Source: Nonomuraea antri
GTDB lineage: Bacteria; Actinomycetota; Actinomycetes; Streptosporangiales; Streptosporangiaceae
Length of the DNA stretch: 64,000 nucleotides
Direction: 5' to 3'
NCBI RefSeq assembly: GCF_013283785.1
Contig: NZ_JABCPZ010000004.1
Span: forward strand, 1-64,000
Made by a program: the position numbers and the translations under genes. The notes under the pieces are model-generated. The model was not told where the DNA came from and ran no database searches. It was given only the letters and a program-made list of their open reading frames with translations. Positions 23,198 through 34,100 of this stretch are shown in pieces; positions within the stretch are counted from its first letter, which is position 1; each line of letters starts with the position of its first letter.

Positions 23198-23978
23198 CTA
23201 TCGTGGCGGCAGCAGAGGTGGTTGTGGTGCCGTTGGGCGTTCATGCGGCGTCTTGTGCATGGCCCGCTGGACGAGCTCGCGAAGAGGCGGGGGACCATGT
23301 GAGGTCCGGGTTGGAGTTGATGATCTGGTCCTCGACGGCCCAGACGGACGGACCGTCGAAGGCCGGGCGACCGGTCGCCGCGAAGTACATCGTCGAGCCC
23401 CAGTTGAAGATGTCCGATGCTGGACTTGCCTGACGGCCTTCGACCTGTTCGGGCGACATGAAGGCCGGAGTGTCCTTGGCGCTCCCCGACGTGGTGAGCC
23501 GTCCGACGGCACGTGCGATCCCGAAGTCGATACCCGCGGGTCGTCGGGGGCGAGCAGGACGTTGGCCGGCTTGAAGTCTGGATGGACGATGCCCGTCTGG
23601 TGGATCCCGTTGAGGGCAGCGGCTGTGGCGATGGCGAGTCGGACCAGGCTGTCAGGAGAACGCGGGCCCTCGCGACGGATGAGCTGGTCGAGTGAGGGCC
23701 CCTGAACGTACTCGCTGACGATGTACGGCCTGCTGTCGTGGACGCCCACGTCGTTCATCCGCGCGGTTGCGAACCGGGCGGGCCGTGCTGGCCTCGGCGA
23801 GGAAGTCGTCCCGCTCAGTGAAGGACACTCGTGCATGCAACAGCTTGACGGCGACCTGCCCGCCGTCCGGAGAGCGAGCCAGGTAGACCTCGCCCTGGCC
23901 CCCTTGGCCGATCTTGGCGATGAGTGCGTACGGCCCCACGCACGCCTGTGCCGGCCCGGATGACAGGCTCGGCGTCAC
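23198..23978 (-). pseudogene. Ser/Thr protein kinase, multiply frameshifted
   Basis: Pieces of a Hanks-type kinase in three frames. The Gly-rich loop and VAIK-equivalent are GPYALIAKIGQGGQGEVYLA and QVAVKLLHA. Then comes YIVSEYVQGPSLDQLIRREG. The catalytic loop reads GIVHPDFKPANVLL, with HPD replacing the catalytic HRD. The C-lobe part is MSPEQVEGRQASPASDIFNW, and the end is LVQRAMHKTPHERPTAP. At least two frameshifts separate these, and the catalytic Arg is lost, so no active kinase can be made. An intact Ser/Thr kinase lies at 36811. Confidence 0.85.
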
Positions 23979-24349
23979 CGGCCCGGGCCGGGTTCTCGGA
24001 ACGGTCGCCGCGGGCGGGATCTTCCGTGGCTGGCCAGAACGAAGAGGTGTGCCACACCGCCGAGATAGGTGCCCATCCAGATCATCGACGTGAGGGTCCA
24101 GCGAGCATCCTCCTTCGATACGTTCTCAAGGGCCCACGAGGCCGCGAACACCGCTCCCTCGACCGCGAGATACGCCGCCGCGAAGATCCACAACGTTGTG
24201 TTGCGGAGCCGGTAGGCGGCATATCCGATCATGAACGGGATCGGTAACCCGCCGCACCAGCAGGCCGGTATCAGCGCCCAGGCCAGGCTCTGACGCAGGC
24301 TCGGCTGGAGGGCGGCCCCATGATCGGGCCTGACAGTCATGAACCGCAT
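23975..24349 (-). CDS. Small polytopic membrane protein
   Basis: About 124 residues if started at ATG 24349 (MRFMTVRPDHG). Three or so hydrophobic segments: SLAWALIPACWCGGLPIPFM, LWIFAAAYLAVEGAVFAASW and MIWMGTYLGGVAHLFVLASH. Similar four-helix-like proteins sit downstream of Ser/Thr kinase genes in actinobacteria. Here the gene lies upstream of, and overlaps by 4 bp, the decayed kinase. Function unknown. Confidence 0.6.
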   Translation of the reverse strand: MRFMTVRPDHGAALQPSLRQSLAWALIPACWCGGLPIPFMIGYAAYRLRNTTLWIFAAAYLAVEGAVFAASWALENVSKEDARWTLTSMIWMGTYLGGVAHLFVLASHGRSRPRRPFREPGPGR

Positions 24350-24418
24350 GATAGGTAGGCATTCCACGCCAGTATTTGCCTTCACGAGGAGCCGTCATCA
24401 TGGTCGGGTGGTTCCCCA

Positions 24419-26977
24419 TCACTGCCCCAGGGCAGCCTCCACAGATGGACCGGCCCAGCCCGTTTCGGTCTTCCAGATGATCGACACTTCGAAGAGCGTC
24501 TTGATGATCTCGACAGCCCACAGATCCTGCGGCTCCTTCGGCAGGACGAGGAACAGCCGGTCGATCTCCTTGTACTTGCCGCTCGCCCATTCGGCTTCCA
24601 GAAGCCGAGGGGCCATGGCGCGGAGTTCTGCGTAGGTGTCGACGCTCTGTGCTGAGATCACGTAGAACCCGAGCCCGCGCTCGTCCTCACAGATGATGTC
24701 GGCGTACTCGGTATCCAGCAGGGGCTCGCGTTCGTTGCCGTACAACTCGGCTGCGAGCATGTGCTTGAGACGGGCGTGTGCTGGTTGCTTCCGGCTGGCA
24801 GCCGCCTGCTCCTTGAGGAAGGCTCGAAACTCATCCCCGTCAGCGAACCGCTCATTCCGGGACGAAGGGACAGTGTCAGTCTTCTTGATCTCGGTCACAG
24901 GCACCTTGACAGGCCCGCCTAGTTCGGCAGGCAGAGGGGATGAATGGAGCACCGTCAGGGACTGCGTGCACCGGGTCAGAGCGACGTAAAGCTGCCGAAG
25001 CCCCGTCGAACTCTGTTCGGCGAACAGATGCGGTTCTACCACCACGACGTGGTCGAACTCCAGACCCTTCGCCATGTGCGCGGGCATGACGGTAATTCTC
25101 TGTCCCATTCCCGGCAACGCCGACTCCTGGGAAGAGGCGATCCGCTGGGCGAGTTCGTCATGGAACTCGTCCTGCGCCGGAGTTAGGACCGCGACGGAGC
25201 GTGCCTGGTTGCCGTCCTTGATGGCCAGCCGCTGGGCCCTGCTGACTGTCTCGGTGAGTATGCGCTGCCGGGAGACCGGGACGATCTCCAAAGTGCCCTG
25301 TGACGATGGTCGCACCGAGGTCGGTATCGCCGTGGAGGGCGAGATCTTCGTTCCCAGCATCGCGGCGAAGCTCATGACGTCGGCCGGCACTCGGTAACCG
25401 ATGCCGAGTTCGGCGATGTGCCAGCCTTCGGTGCCGGCCAGGATGTCGGCCAGGCGCTCCCAAACGTCGTACTGGCGAATTCCCGTGCTCTGCGCCAAGT
25501 CTCCGAGTACCGTCATCGAGCCGGACGGGCACCAGCGGGCCAGCGACTTGGCCTGCATGGGCGTCAGGTCCTGGGCCTCGTCGATGACCAGGTGGTGGTA
25601 GCGCCGTTCGTCCTCCCCGGTCAGGAGCCATCGGAGCTCCCCCAGGCAGACGAGGTCCTCGGTCGACCACGGTTCGTCCGCGACTCGTTTCGCCTGGAGG
25701 CGGACAAGCGCGGCCTGCTCGTCGAGGGTGAGCACGCCGAAGGCCGCGGCCGCGAGGCCGTCCTTGTCGGCGAGTAGTTGCCGATAGATCTGCTCGGCGC
25801 TGGACGACGGCCAGATGCGATTGATGAGCGTAGAAACGGCCGCGACCTTCTCCAGTTGGGTGCGGAGCCGGTCGTCGGTCTTCTTGACCCGAGTCGCCTC
25901 GGCGTACTGGGTCAGCAGCCAGTCGATGACTGTATCGATGAAGCGGCGGCGGCGCACCTGGTAAGAACCCCTTGCCGCACGAGCCGCCGAGGCCAGCCGG
26001 ACGAGCTCGGCCCTGTCGATCTCCAGCCGCGCACCGCGGAAGTTGAAGCCCTCCTCGGTGGCGAGATCTTCTCGAATGAGGTTCTCGACCGCGTTGTACA
26101 GCACCCTGGCCATCCGGTCATCCGACTTGACCAGGCGGGCGGCGACAGGATCGGTTCCCCGGACGTCGCCTGGCCAGAGCTCGGTGATGTCCACGGTCGC
26201 CACGCCGCGGCTGCCCATCCGGGGCAGGACGTCACGAACGTACTGAAGGAACGCCTTGTGGGGGCCGACGACGAGCACTTGGTCAGGGGTGAAGTGCTCG
26301 TTGTCCAACAACCAGGTGACGCGGTGGAGGCCGACCGCGGTCTTGCCGGTGCCCGGACCACCCTGGATGACGAGCACACCTTTTCGTTCGTCGGCGACCA
26401 GCCGCAGCTGATGGCGCTGGATCGTTTCGACGATGTCACGCATGACGCCGTCGCGAGCAAGATCCAGGTCGGCGAGGAGGAACAGGTCGGGCTCGTCGTC
26501 GATGACCGGAGCCGGGACGGTCTCCCCCTTGGCGTTGATCACCTGGATCTCGGTATCGCTGTAGTCGAGGACCTTGGGGCCGTCGCAGCGAAGCTGACGT
26601 TGCCGGCGTACCTCCGCGGGGTCTTCGGGCGTGGCCAGACGCCAGGCGGTCGCCGCCTTGGAGGTCCACTTCACCAGTGCCAGGTCGCCCTGGCGGTCTC
26701 GCACGGTGGCCCGGCCGATGTACCAGGTGAGCTTGTCGTCGGGGTCATCGAGGAGGTCGATCCGGGCGATCACGAGGGGATGGTGGCCGAGGTCCTCGCG
26801 GCGTCCGTATTCCTTCGGCAGGTCCGGATGAGAGGACAGCCCAGCGTCCGGGCAATCGCCCAGGCTGCCCATGCGGAAGTTGTCGATGGCCTTCTGGTCC
26901 TGGTCGATGCAGTCGTAGATGTGATCCACGGCCAGCTGTTCCTCAGCGATCACCGCGTTCCGATCGACCGTGCTCAT
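24419..26977 (-). CDS. helD: HelD-like superfamily 1 helicase/ATPase
   Basis: 852 residues from ATG 26977 (MSTVDRNAVIAEEQLAVDHI). The N-terminal coiled arm and the block GDLALVKWTSKAATAWRLAT match HelD. Walker A is GGPGTGKTAVGLHR near residue 205. The Walker B-type motif is LVIDEAQDLTPMQAKSLARW, and later SF1 motifs are GIGYRVPADVMSFA, MAKGLEFDHVVVVEP and LYVALTRC. HelD binds RNA polymerase, opens its clefts and recycles stalled complexes, and some actinobacterial versions give rifampicin tolerance. About 100 extra C-terminal residues (from LKHMLAAELYGNEREPL) exceed usual HelD. The gene is divergent from the type I restriction block. Confidence 0.85.
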   Translation of the reverse strand: MSTVDRNAVIAEEQLAVDHIYDCIDQDQKAIDNFRMGSLGDCPDAGLSSHPDLPKEYGRREDLGHHPLVIARIDLLDDPDDKLTWYIGRATVRDRQGDLALVKWTSKAATAWRLATPEDPAEVRRQRQLRCDGPKVLDYSDTEIQVINAKGETVPAPVIDDEPDLFLLADLDLARDGVMRDIVETIQRHQLRLVADERKGVLVIQGGPGTGKTAVGLHRVTWLLDNEHFTPDQVLVVGPHKAFLQYVRDVLPRMGSRGVATVDITELWPGDVRGTDPVAARLVKSDDRMARVLYNAVENLIREDLATEEGFNFRGARLEIDRAELVRLASAARAARGSYQVRRRRFIDTVIDWLLTQYAEATRVKKTDDRLRTQLEKVAAVSTLINRIWPSSSAEQIYRQLLADKDGLAAAAFGVLTLDEQAALVRLQAKRVADEPWSTEDLVCLGELRWLLTGEDERRYHHLVIDEAQDLTPMQAKSLARWCPSGSMTVLGDLAQSTGIRQYDVWERLADILAGTEGWHIAELGIGYRVPADVMSFAAMLGTKISPSTAIPTSVRPSSQGTLEIVPVSRQRILTETVSRAQRLAIKDGNQARSVAVLTPAQDEFHDELAQRIASSQESALPGMGQRITVMPAHMAKGLEFDHVVVVEPHLFAEQSSTGLRQLYVALTRCTQSLTVLHSSPLPAELGGPVKVPVTEIKKTDTVPSSRNERFADGDEFRAFLKEQAAASRKQPAHARLKHMLAAELYGNEREPLLDTEYADIICEDERGLGFYVISAQSVDTYAELRAMAPRLLEAEWASGKYKEIDRLFLVLPKEPQDLWAVEIIKTLFEVSIIWKTETGWAGPSVEAALGQ

Positions 26978-27162
26978 TTGACCTCCGGGAACCAATCGAT
27001 GCCGGCCATCGGGAGCGATCCAACGTCGGCATGTCGAATCGATCTATCACTCTTCGTGGCCCAATGTCACTACGGGGCGGGAGTCGGTGGTGGTGGCCTT
27101 GCGGCGGCTCTCCGGATGACTCCACGTCCTGTGGCTTCGGTACACAGGCATAATGTCTGGTG

Positions 27163-27192
27163 TTGACGGAAGTAGCAAGAGATATCTAGAGT
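27163..27192 (+). promoter_or_regulatory. Promoter candidate for hsdM
   Basis: TTGACG (27163-27168), 18-bp spacer, TAGAGT (27187-27192): a good vegetative-type promoter for an actinobacterium. It lies 115 bp upstream of the hsdM GTG start, within the 329-bp gap that separates it from the divergent helD gene. The rest of that gap shows no gene. Confidence 0.5.
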
Positions 27193-27306
27193 GACGTCCA
27201 CAGGTATTCACGTCTGCAGCACGAAGGACCTGCGCAGACCCATGGTCGCTGAGAAACTGACCTCGGTACCCCTGACGCAGACTGACCGATCTAGAGAGGC
27301 CACCAC

Positions 27307-29751
27307 GTGGCGAAGCTAACGTTGCCGCAGCTTGAGCGGCACCTGTTCGGCGCGGCCGACATCCTCCGCGGCAAGATGGATGCCTCAGAGTTCAAGGAGT
27401 ACATCTTCGGGATGCTCTTCCTGAAGCGGGCCTCCGACCAGTTCGATGTGGTTCGCCGCGAGGTTGTAGACAAGCTGGTGGCCGGGGGCAAGAGCCACGA
27501 GGAAGCCGAGCAGACAGCCGAGGCGCGCGGCTTCTACCGCGGCGACAAGTTCTACGTCCCAGCGGAGGCCCGCTGGAGCCATATCAGGAACGAGTCGCGT
27601 AAGAAGAACGTCGGCGACATGCTCAACAAGGCGCTCGGTGCCCTGGAGGAAGAGAACGTCGCCGCCCTCGAAGGCGTCCTGGAACACATCGACTTCACCC
27701 GCAAGGTCGGCCAGTCCACCATCCCCGACAAACGGCTGCAGCAGCTCGTCGACCACTTCTCCCGCGTTCGGCTCCGCAACGAGGACTTCGAGTTCCCCGA
27801 TCTGCTCGGCGCGGCCTACGAATACCTGATCGCCCAGTTCGCCGACTCCGCCGGCAAGAAGGGCGGCGAGTTCTACACGCCGCGTGGCGTCGTCCGCATG
27901 ATGGTCCGCCTGGTCAAGCCCAGGCCGGGCATGGCCGTCTACGACCCGTGCGCCGGCTCGGGCGGCATGCTCATCCACGCCAAGGAGTACATCGACGAGC
28001 ACGGCCTCGACTCGCGCGACCTGACGTTGGCCGGGCAGGAGTACAACGGCGGCACCTGGGCGGTGTCGAAGATGAACATGATCCTCCACGGCGTCCTCAA
28101 CGCCCAGCTGGAGAACGACGACACCCTCGCCGAGCCCCGGCACCTCAAGGGCGGCGAGCTGATGCGCTTTGACCGGGTGCTCACCAATCCGCCCTTCTCC
28201 CTCAACTACTCCTCGGCCGACATGAAGCAAAGGGAGCGCTTCAAGTACGGGTATGCGCCGGAGACCGGGAAGAAGGCGGACCTCATGTTCGCCCAGCACG
28301 TCCTCGCAGTGCTGACTCCCGACGGCATCGGGGCCAACGTCATGCCCCACGGTGTACTGTTCCGCAGCGGCAAGGAGAAGGACATCCGCGAGGGCATCAT
28401 CAAAGACGACCGCCTGGAGGCGGTCATCGGCCTGGCCCCCAACCTCTTCTACGGCACCGGCATCCCCGCCTGCGTCCTCGTCCTGCGCGGCACCGACCCG
28501 CGCCCGGCCGAACGGCGCGGCAAGGTGCTCTTCATCAACGCCGACCGTGAGTTCACCGCCGGCCGCGCCCAGAACTACCTCGACCCACAGCACGCCGAGA
28601 AGATCGTCGCGGCGTACGAGGCGTATGAGGACATCCCCGGGTTCGCGCGGGTCGTCGACATCGAAGAGCTTGACGAGAACGACTTCAACCTCAACATCCG
28701 CCGCTACGTCGACAACACGCCGCCGCCCGAACCGCAGGATGTCCGTGCCCACCTCCACGGCGGCGTACCCAAGTCCGAGGTCGAGGCCAAGGCGGGACTG
28801 TTCCGGGCGTTCGGCATTGACCCGGTGATGCTGTTCGCCGAGCGCGACGCCGACTACTTCGACTTCCTGCCCGAGGGCTGGCAGGCCACCGCTGCTCGCC
28901 TCCCCGCTCTTGCCGAACCTGCCGTGGCCCGTCTGCGCGAGGCTTTCGACGAGTGGTGGAGCCGCCATAGCAAGCGCCTGGTCGAGCTGCCGAGCACGCG
29001 CAAGGTGATGGAGGTACGAGCCGAGCTGCTCGACTCCTTCGTGACCGAGCTGCTGCCCGTGGACATGCTCGACCGGTTCGAACTGGCCGGCGTCGTGGCG
29101 GCCTGGTGGGGTGAGGCCCAGTACGACATCAAGACACTCGGCCTCAACGGGTTCGAGGGCGTGGTGGAAGGCTGGCTCACCACCATCGAATCGGCCTTCG
29201 CACTGGACGAGGAGGACGTCGAATACTGGGACAAGCAGAAGGTCGCCGCCGAGAAACGAAAGGCTCGTGACCACCGCATCGTTCCCGCACTGATCCCCGA
29301 CTATCTGGCCGAACTCGAAGAGGCCGAGACTACATACGCCGAGCTGAACGCCCAACTTAAGGCCGCCACAACCAAGCCCTCGGAGGACGAGGAGGAAGCT
29401 GACGAGCCCGCCGAGGACCAACTCTCCGAGGTCGAGCTCAAGGCACTCAAGTCCCGTACGGCCGCCGCTAGGAAGAAGGTCACCGCGCTGGAGAACCACT
29501 TCCTGCCCCGCCTCCGCATGGCCGCCGGCGCCCTGGACGACTCCGGCCGCCGCACCCTCGTCCTCGACGTGCTCCGGCTACAGGTTTCGTCCCGCTTGGA
29601 TTCGGGTACGGCCGCCGCCCGCCGATTGTTCGAGAACGCATTCCGTACCTGGTCCGACAAATACGCGGTAACGCTACGCGCCCTGGAGACCCAGCGCGAG
29701 AGTGCAACCGCCAGGCTCGACGCCTATCTGAAGGAGTTGGGCTATGTATAA
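27307..29751 (+). CDS. hsdM: Type I restriction-modification DNA methyltransferase subunit
   Basis: 814 residues from GTG 27307. It has an N-terminal HsdM helical domain ([40 protein letters not shown]) and an N6-adenine methylase core with SAM motif DPCAGSGGM (D213) and catalytic NPPF in [14 protein letters not shown]. It is longer than classical HsdM (~520) because of a ~300-residue C-terminal extension with Glu/Asp-rich coiled-coil ([20 protein letters not shown]) that probably docks HsdS. It is the first gene of the block and overlaps hsdS by 8 bp. Confidence 0.96.
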   Translation: MAKLTLPQLERHLFGAADILRGKMDASEFKEYIFGMLFLKRASDQFDVVRREVVDKLVAGGKSHEEAEQTAEARGFYRGDKFYVPAEARWSHIRNESRKKNVGDMLNKALGALEEENVAALEGVLEHIDFTRKVGQSTIPDKRLQQLVDHFSRVRLRNEDFEFPDLLGAAYEYLIAQFADSAGKKGGEFYTPRGVVRMMVRLVKPRPGMAVYDPCAGSGGMLIHAKEYIDEHGLDSRDLTLAGQEYNGGTWAVSKMNMILHGVLNAQLENDDTLAEPRHLKGGELMRFDRVLTNPPFSLNYSSADMKQRERFKYGYAPETGKKADLMFAQHVLAVLTPDGIGANVMPHGVLFRSGKEKDIREGIIKDDRLEAVIGLAPNLFYGTGIPACVLVLRGTDPRPAERRGKVLFINADREFTAGRAQNYLDPQHAEKIVAAYEAYEDIPGFARVVDIEELDENDFNLNIRRYVDNTPPPEPQDVRAHLHGGVPKSEVEAKAGLFRAFGIDPVMLFAERDADYFDFLPEGWQATAARLPALAEPAVARLREAFDEWWSRHSKRLVELPSTRKVMEVRAELLDSFVTELLPVDMLDRFELAGVVAAWWGEAQYDIKTLGLNGFEGVVEGWLTTIESAFALDEEDVEYWDKQKVAAEKRKARDHRIVPALIPDYLAELEEAETTYAELNAQLKAATTKPSEDEEEADEPAEDQLSEVELKALKSRTAAARKKVTALENHFLPRLRMAAGALDDSGRRTLVLDVLRLQVSSRLDSGTAAARRLFENAFRTWSDKYAVTLRALETQRESATARLDAYLKELGYV

Positions 29752-31021
29752 AACTTCCGACATTTCCGTCGGCTGGAAGCGCTTCGCCCTTCGCGATCTA
29801 GTTACACATGCAGTTTCTGGCCCCAGCCCTACATGCGAAGAGCGAAATATCTATGGTGATCGTGAGTGGGGACTCCTCAAGACTACCGCCATCACATGGA
29901 AGGGTTGGAATATAGGCGCGCATAAAGTATTGCCTGCCGAATACTGGGGGCATCACACACTGGCTGTATCGGTCAACGATATAGTGATTACGAAGGCAGG
30001 GCCTCGTCATCGTGTCGGAGTGGTTGCGCATGTAGATCAAGTCATTCCGAGAGTTATAGTTTCTGGGAAGATGGTTCTCCTGCGTCCGAATGTCGACCTA
30101 GTGGAGCCGCGAATTCTCGCCGGACTCCTGTCGCAAGCCGCCCCGCAACGGTTTCTCGACGAACGAACTACCGGTATGGCGGAATCGCAGGTTAACTTCT
30201 CTAATGGCGCGCTTCTTAAAACGCCCCTGCTTGTTCCCCCTATCGACGAACAGCGGCGGATCGCGGATATTCTCGACACCCTCGATGGACAGATTCGCTT
30301 CACGCTTGAGGGCGCCAAAAAGGTCATCGCTCTTCGCTCAGCCATCTCTGACGCTCTGATCCCTGTTCATAGCGATCCTGTGGATCTCGGCGAAGGATGG
30401 TCATGTGTTCGACTCGCCGACGTGGTTCGCAGCGTTGAATATGGAATCTCCACTTCGCTCGATGAGGATGCTTCGGGCACACCCATTCTGAGGATGAATA
30501 ATCTCGCCGACGGCAAGATCAAGCTCGGTGAGGTGAAGTATTCGTCCATTGGTGCGCCCGCGCACCTCTTTCTCCGTGATCGCGACGTGCTTTTCAATCG
30601 CACAAACAGTATCGATCATGTAGGTCGTACATCAATCTGGCGGAGTGAGATTGAGCGGCCCACGTCATTCGCCTCCTACTTGGTCCGTCTTAATCCAGAC
30701 CCCGGTCGCCTCGTTCCAGAATATCTGGTGCGCTGGCTCAACTGTCCTGCTATTCAGCAGCGTATTAGACGCTATGCCACTCCTGGCGTGCATCAAGTGA
30801 ACATTAATCCCACTAACCTTCGAAAGGCGTTCATCGAGCTTCCGGTAGATCTAGAGCGTCAGCGAAAGATCGATGTCGTCCTAGCCGAATGCGAACGAAC
30901 CATCGAGCGGTGGCGAGTAGAGGAATCTCGCCTTCACATGTTCAAGCAGGGTCTCATGGAAGACCTGCTGACTGGCCGAGTGCAGGTTTCGGAAGCCGAA
31001 GCCGTGCTGGAAGACCTCTGA
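29744..31021 (+). CDS. hsdS: Type I restriction-modification specificity subunit
   Basis: 425 residues with two target-recognition domains, each ending in a conserved helix region ([40 protein letters not shown]). Typical phrases include [14 protein letters not shown] and [16 protein letters not shown]. It defines the bipartite DNA sequence methylated or cut by the complex. The GC content is clearly lower and the codon use less biased than in hsdM and hsdR, especially in the TRDs. This fits the known rapid exchange of hsdS recognition domains. It ends with the usual [12 protein letters not shown] tail. Confidence 0.95.
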   Translation: MYKTSDISVGWKRFALRDLVTHAVSGPSPTCEERNIYGDREWGLLKTTAITWKGWNIGAHKVLPAEYWGHHTLAVSVNDIVITKAGPRHRVGVVAHVDQVIPRVIVSGKMVLLRPNVDLVEPRILAGLLSQAAPQRFLDERTTGMAESQVNFSNGALLKTPLLVPPIDEQRRIADILDTLDGQIRFTLEGAKKVIALRSAISDALIPVHSDPVDLGEGWSCVRLADVVRSVEYGISTSLDEDASGTPILRMNNLADGKIKLGEVKYSSIGAPAHLFLRDRDVLFNRTNSIDHVGRTSIWRSEIERPTSFASYLVRLNPDPGRLVPEYLVRWLNCPAIQQRIRRYATPGVHQVNINPTNLRKAFIELPVDLERQRKIDVVLAECERTIERWRVEESRLHMFKQGLMEDLLTGRVQVSEAEAVLEDL

Positions 31022-31107
31022 CTCTATGGGCGGCAGCGAGCCGTCCTGGTGTTTGCATGATTGCCGGTGATGACGTTGTTAGCGGAGTTAGCGAGGGGAG
31101 TCGGACG

Positions 31108-34100
31108 GTGACCGACTACGAATACTTGCTCGTCGAGAAGCCGCTCATAGAACAGCTCAAGGACATGGGCTGGGAACATCGGGCGGGAGCCGAGCATGGG
31201 GCGGTGGTTCCGCTCTACCCGAGGATGTCGGACCGAGGCAGCTTCGACGAAACAATTCTCGAAGACAAGCTGCGTGAGGCCATCGAGCGCATCAACGGTA
31301 CCTGGTTGGACGAGCGCAAGGTAAGCCAGGCAGTCAACGCCATCACTCGGATCCCCACGACTAACTTGCTGGAAGCCAACAAGCAGGTCACCGACCTGCT
31401 GATCAACGGAATCCCGATTGAAGACCCTGCGACCGGCAAATCCCGGACCGTGCATTACATCGACTGGAAGAACGGTCCGGGCAATAACGAGTTCACCGCG
31501 ATCAACCAGTTCCGGGTGGACATCCCTGGCACTGGCGGCCACAAGCAGATCGTCCCGGACGTCGTCCTCTTCGTGAACGGCATCCCCCTGGTCGTCATCG
31601 AGTGCAAGAAGACCACCGAGAGTAATCTGGACAAGGCCGTGACCCAGCTTCGTCGCTACCGCGACAGCCGTACCGGACTGTTCCGGCCGGTGCAGCTGAC
31701 GGTCGCGACGAGCGGTGAGGACGCCAGGCTCGGCACGTTAACCGCCAAACTCGAACACTATGTGCCGTGGCGTGATCCGTATCCGATGACGAAGAAGCAG
31801 CTCGCCGACCGGCTGGGCAAGGCGGAAGAGCATCTAAGCAAGCAGGAAATCCTGGTCGCCGGCGTGCTGGAGCCGGACAACCTGCTGAACATCGTCCACA
31901 ACTTCGTCACCTTCATGGCCACTGACGAGGGCGTCACCATCAAGGTCGCCCCCCGGTATCAGCAGTTCCGGGCGGTCGAGCGTGCGGTCGAGCGACTGTT
32001 GACCGGTGAGCCGTGGCATCGCGGTGGCATCATCTGGCACACCCAGGGGTCGGGCAAGAGCCTCACCATGACCTTCCTGGTGCGACGGCTGCGGTCGCTG
32101 GACGGGCTGGCGCACTACAAGGTCGTGGTGGTTACCGACCGTACCCAGTTGCAGGACCAGCTCACCGAGACGATGGCGTTGAGCAACGAGAAGGTCGACG
32201 TCGCCAAGAACACGGCACGGGCCAGGACCCTGCTCGGTCGCAAGGGCCCCGGGCTGGTCTTCGTCATGATCCAGAAGAACCAGAGCGGTCAGCCCAAGGA
32301 CCGCATGGAGCTGGGCGAGATCAACACCGACGAGTCGATCGTCGTACTGATCGACGAGGTGCACCGCTCGCACACGGCCGCACTGGGCGCCAACCTCCGC
32401 CAGGCCATGCCTAACGCCGCCAGGATTGGCTTCACGGGCACCCCGATCATGAAGAAGCGAGGACAGCGGAAGACCAGCGTGGAGCTTTTCGGACCGTTCA
32501 TCGACACCTACCGCCTCCGAGAAGCCGAAGAGGACGGGGTGATCGTGCCGATCCTCTACGAGGGCATCAAAGTCAAGGGCGCGCTGCAGAACGGTCAGGA
32601 CATGGACGAGCTCTTCGAGGAGGAGTTCGAGGAGCTGACCGACGAGGAACGCCTGCAACTGCAGGCCCGCTGGGCCAACAAAGGCAACGTGTCGGCGGCG
32701 CGAAAGCTGGTCGACGTTAAGGCCAAGCACATGCTCCGGCACTACGTGGACAAGGTGCTGCCCGAGGGCTTCAAGGCGCAGGTGGTCGCCTATGACCGGG
32801 AGACGACCGTACGGTATCGGGAAGCGCTCATGGAGGCCCGCGACGAGCTGGTCCGCGACATCGAGAAGCTTCCGCCGCACCTGCTCGCGCGGAGCATCGA
32901 GGAGCTGAAGCCGCGCCAGGCCCAGCTCGTGAAGGCCCACAAGCAGCTGGACCTGTTGAAGCGGATGGACTTCGTGCCGGTGATCTCCAAGGGAGACACC
33001 GAACACGAGGACCGCTACGCCGAGTGGACCGACGAGGCCAAGCAGAAGACCCGGATCGAGGGCTTCACCCGGCCGTTCGGGGAGAACGACATCGCCTTCG
33101 TCATCGTGAAGTCGATGCTGCTGACCGGGTTCGACGCGCCGATCGAGCAGGTGATGTACCTCGACCGGAAGCTGGAGATGCACGACCTGCTCCAGGCCGT
33201 GGCGCGAGTGAACCGTACGGCCGGGAACAAGCCTTTCGGGTACGTCGTGGACTACCGCGGCGTGGCCCAGAACCTGGTAGAGGCGCTGCGTATCTACGCC
33301 GACGAGGAATTCGAGACCGACGAGAGCCTCGACGTCTCAGGCGCCCTGCGCGACCTGAAGACGGAGATCGGGAAACTGGAGCCGCGCCGGCAGCGGCTCC
33401 GGATGATGTTCCGCGACTACACCGACGTCGAAGGCTGCGTGCAGGAGCTGGCGGATCCGCAACTGCGTGACCGGTTCGGCGTCGAGCTGGCCCGCTTCTC
33501 CCGGACGATCAACACAGTGCTGCCCGACCCGGCAGCCACGCCGTACCTGGCCGACGCCAAGCACTTTGCGGTCATCAGGCTCACCGCGAACCGGCGCTAC
33601 CGCGTCGACGGCGGCGAGTTCGACCCCGGCGCGTATGGACAGAAGATCAAGCTGCTCATCGACGAGCACATCACCTCGCTCGGCATCGAGCAGCAGCTTC
33701 CACCCATCGCGCTGACCGCGACCAACTTCGCTGAAAGGGTTGAGGCGATGACCGGCGGCTCACGGGCAAAGGCGTCGGAGATGGAGAATGCCATCCGGCA
33801 TCACATCACCGTCAACGCTGGCCAGGACCCGGCCCGCTACCAGCTGCTGAGCGAGCGACTGGAACAGATCCTCACCGAGCTCAAGGACGACTGGGATGCC
33901 CAGCTGCTGGCGTTCAAGGACCTGATGTCCGATGTGGTGGAGGACCGGCGGGACAACCCCCATGAGTTCAGCCCGGCCGAATTCGCTCTCTACGGCGTCC
34001 TGCTTCAGGAGCTGGCCACCTCCGACGCGGACCTGGAAGACCAGCGGTTCGTCCGGGCCACCCGCGAGATCATCCGGCTGGCCGGCCGGACCATCCACCG

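Noticed and set aside
25778-27166. 462-residue plus-strand ORF
   Set aside because: Antisense shadow of the HelD-like gene, whose SF1 motifs are clear on the minus strand.
27385-29499. 704-residue minus-strand ORF
   Set aside because: Antisense shadow of hsdM. Composition is Val/Gly/Asp-rich nonsense without motifs.
31834-33183. 449-residue minus-strand ORF
   Set aside because: Antisense to hsdR, whose Walker and DEVH motifs are intact on the plus strand.
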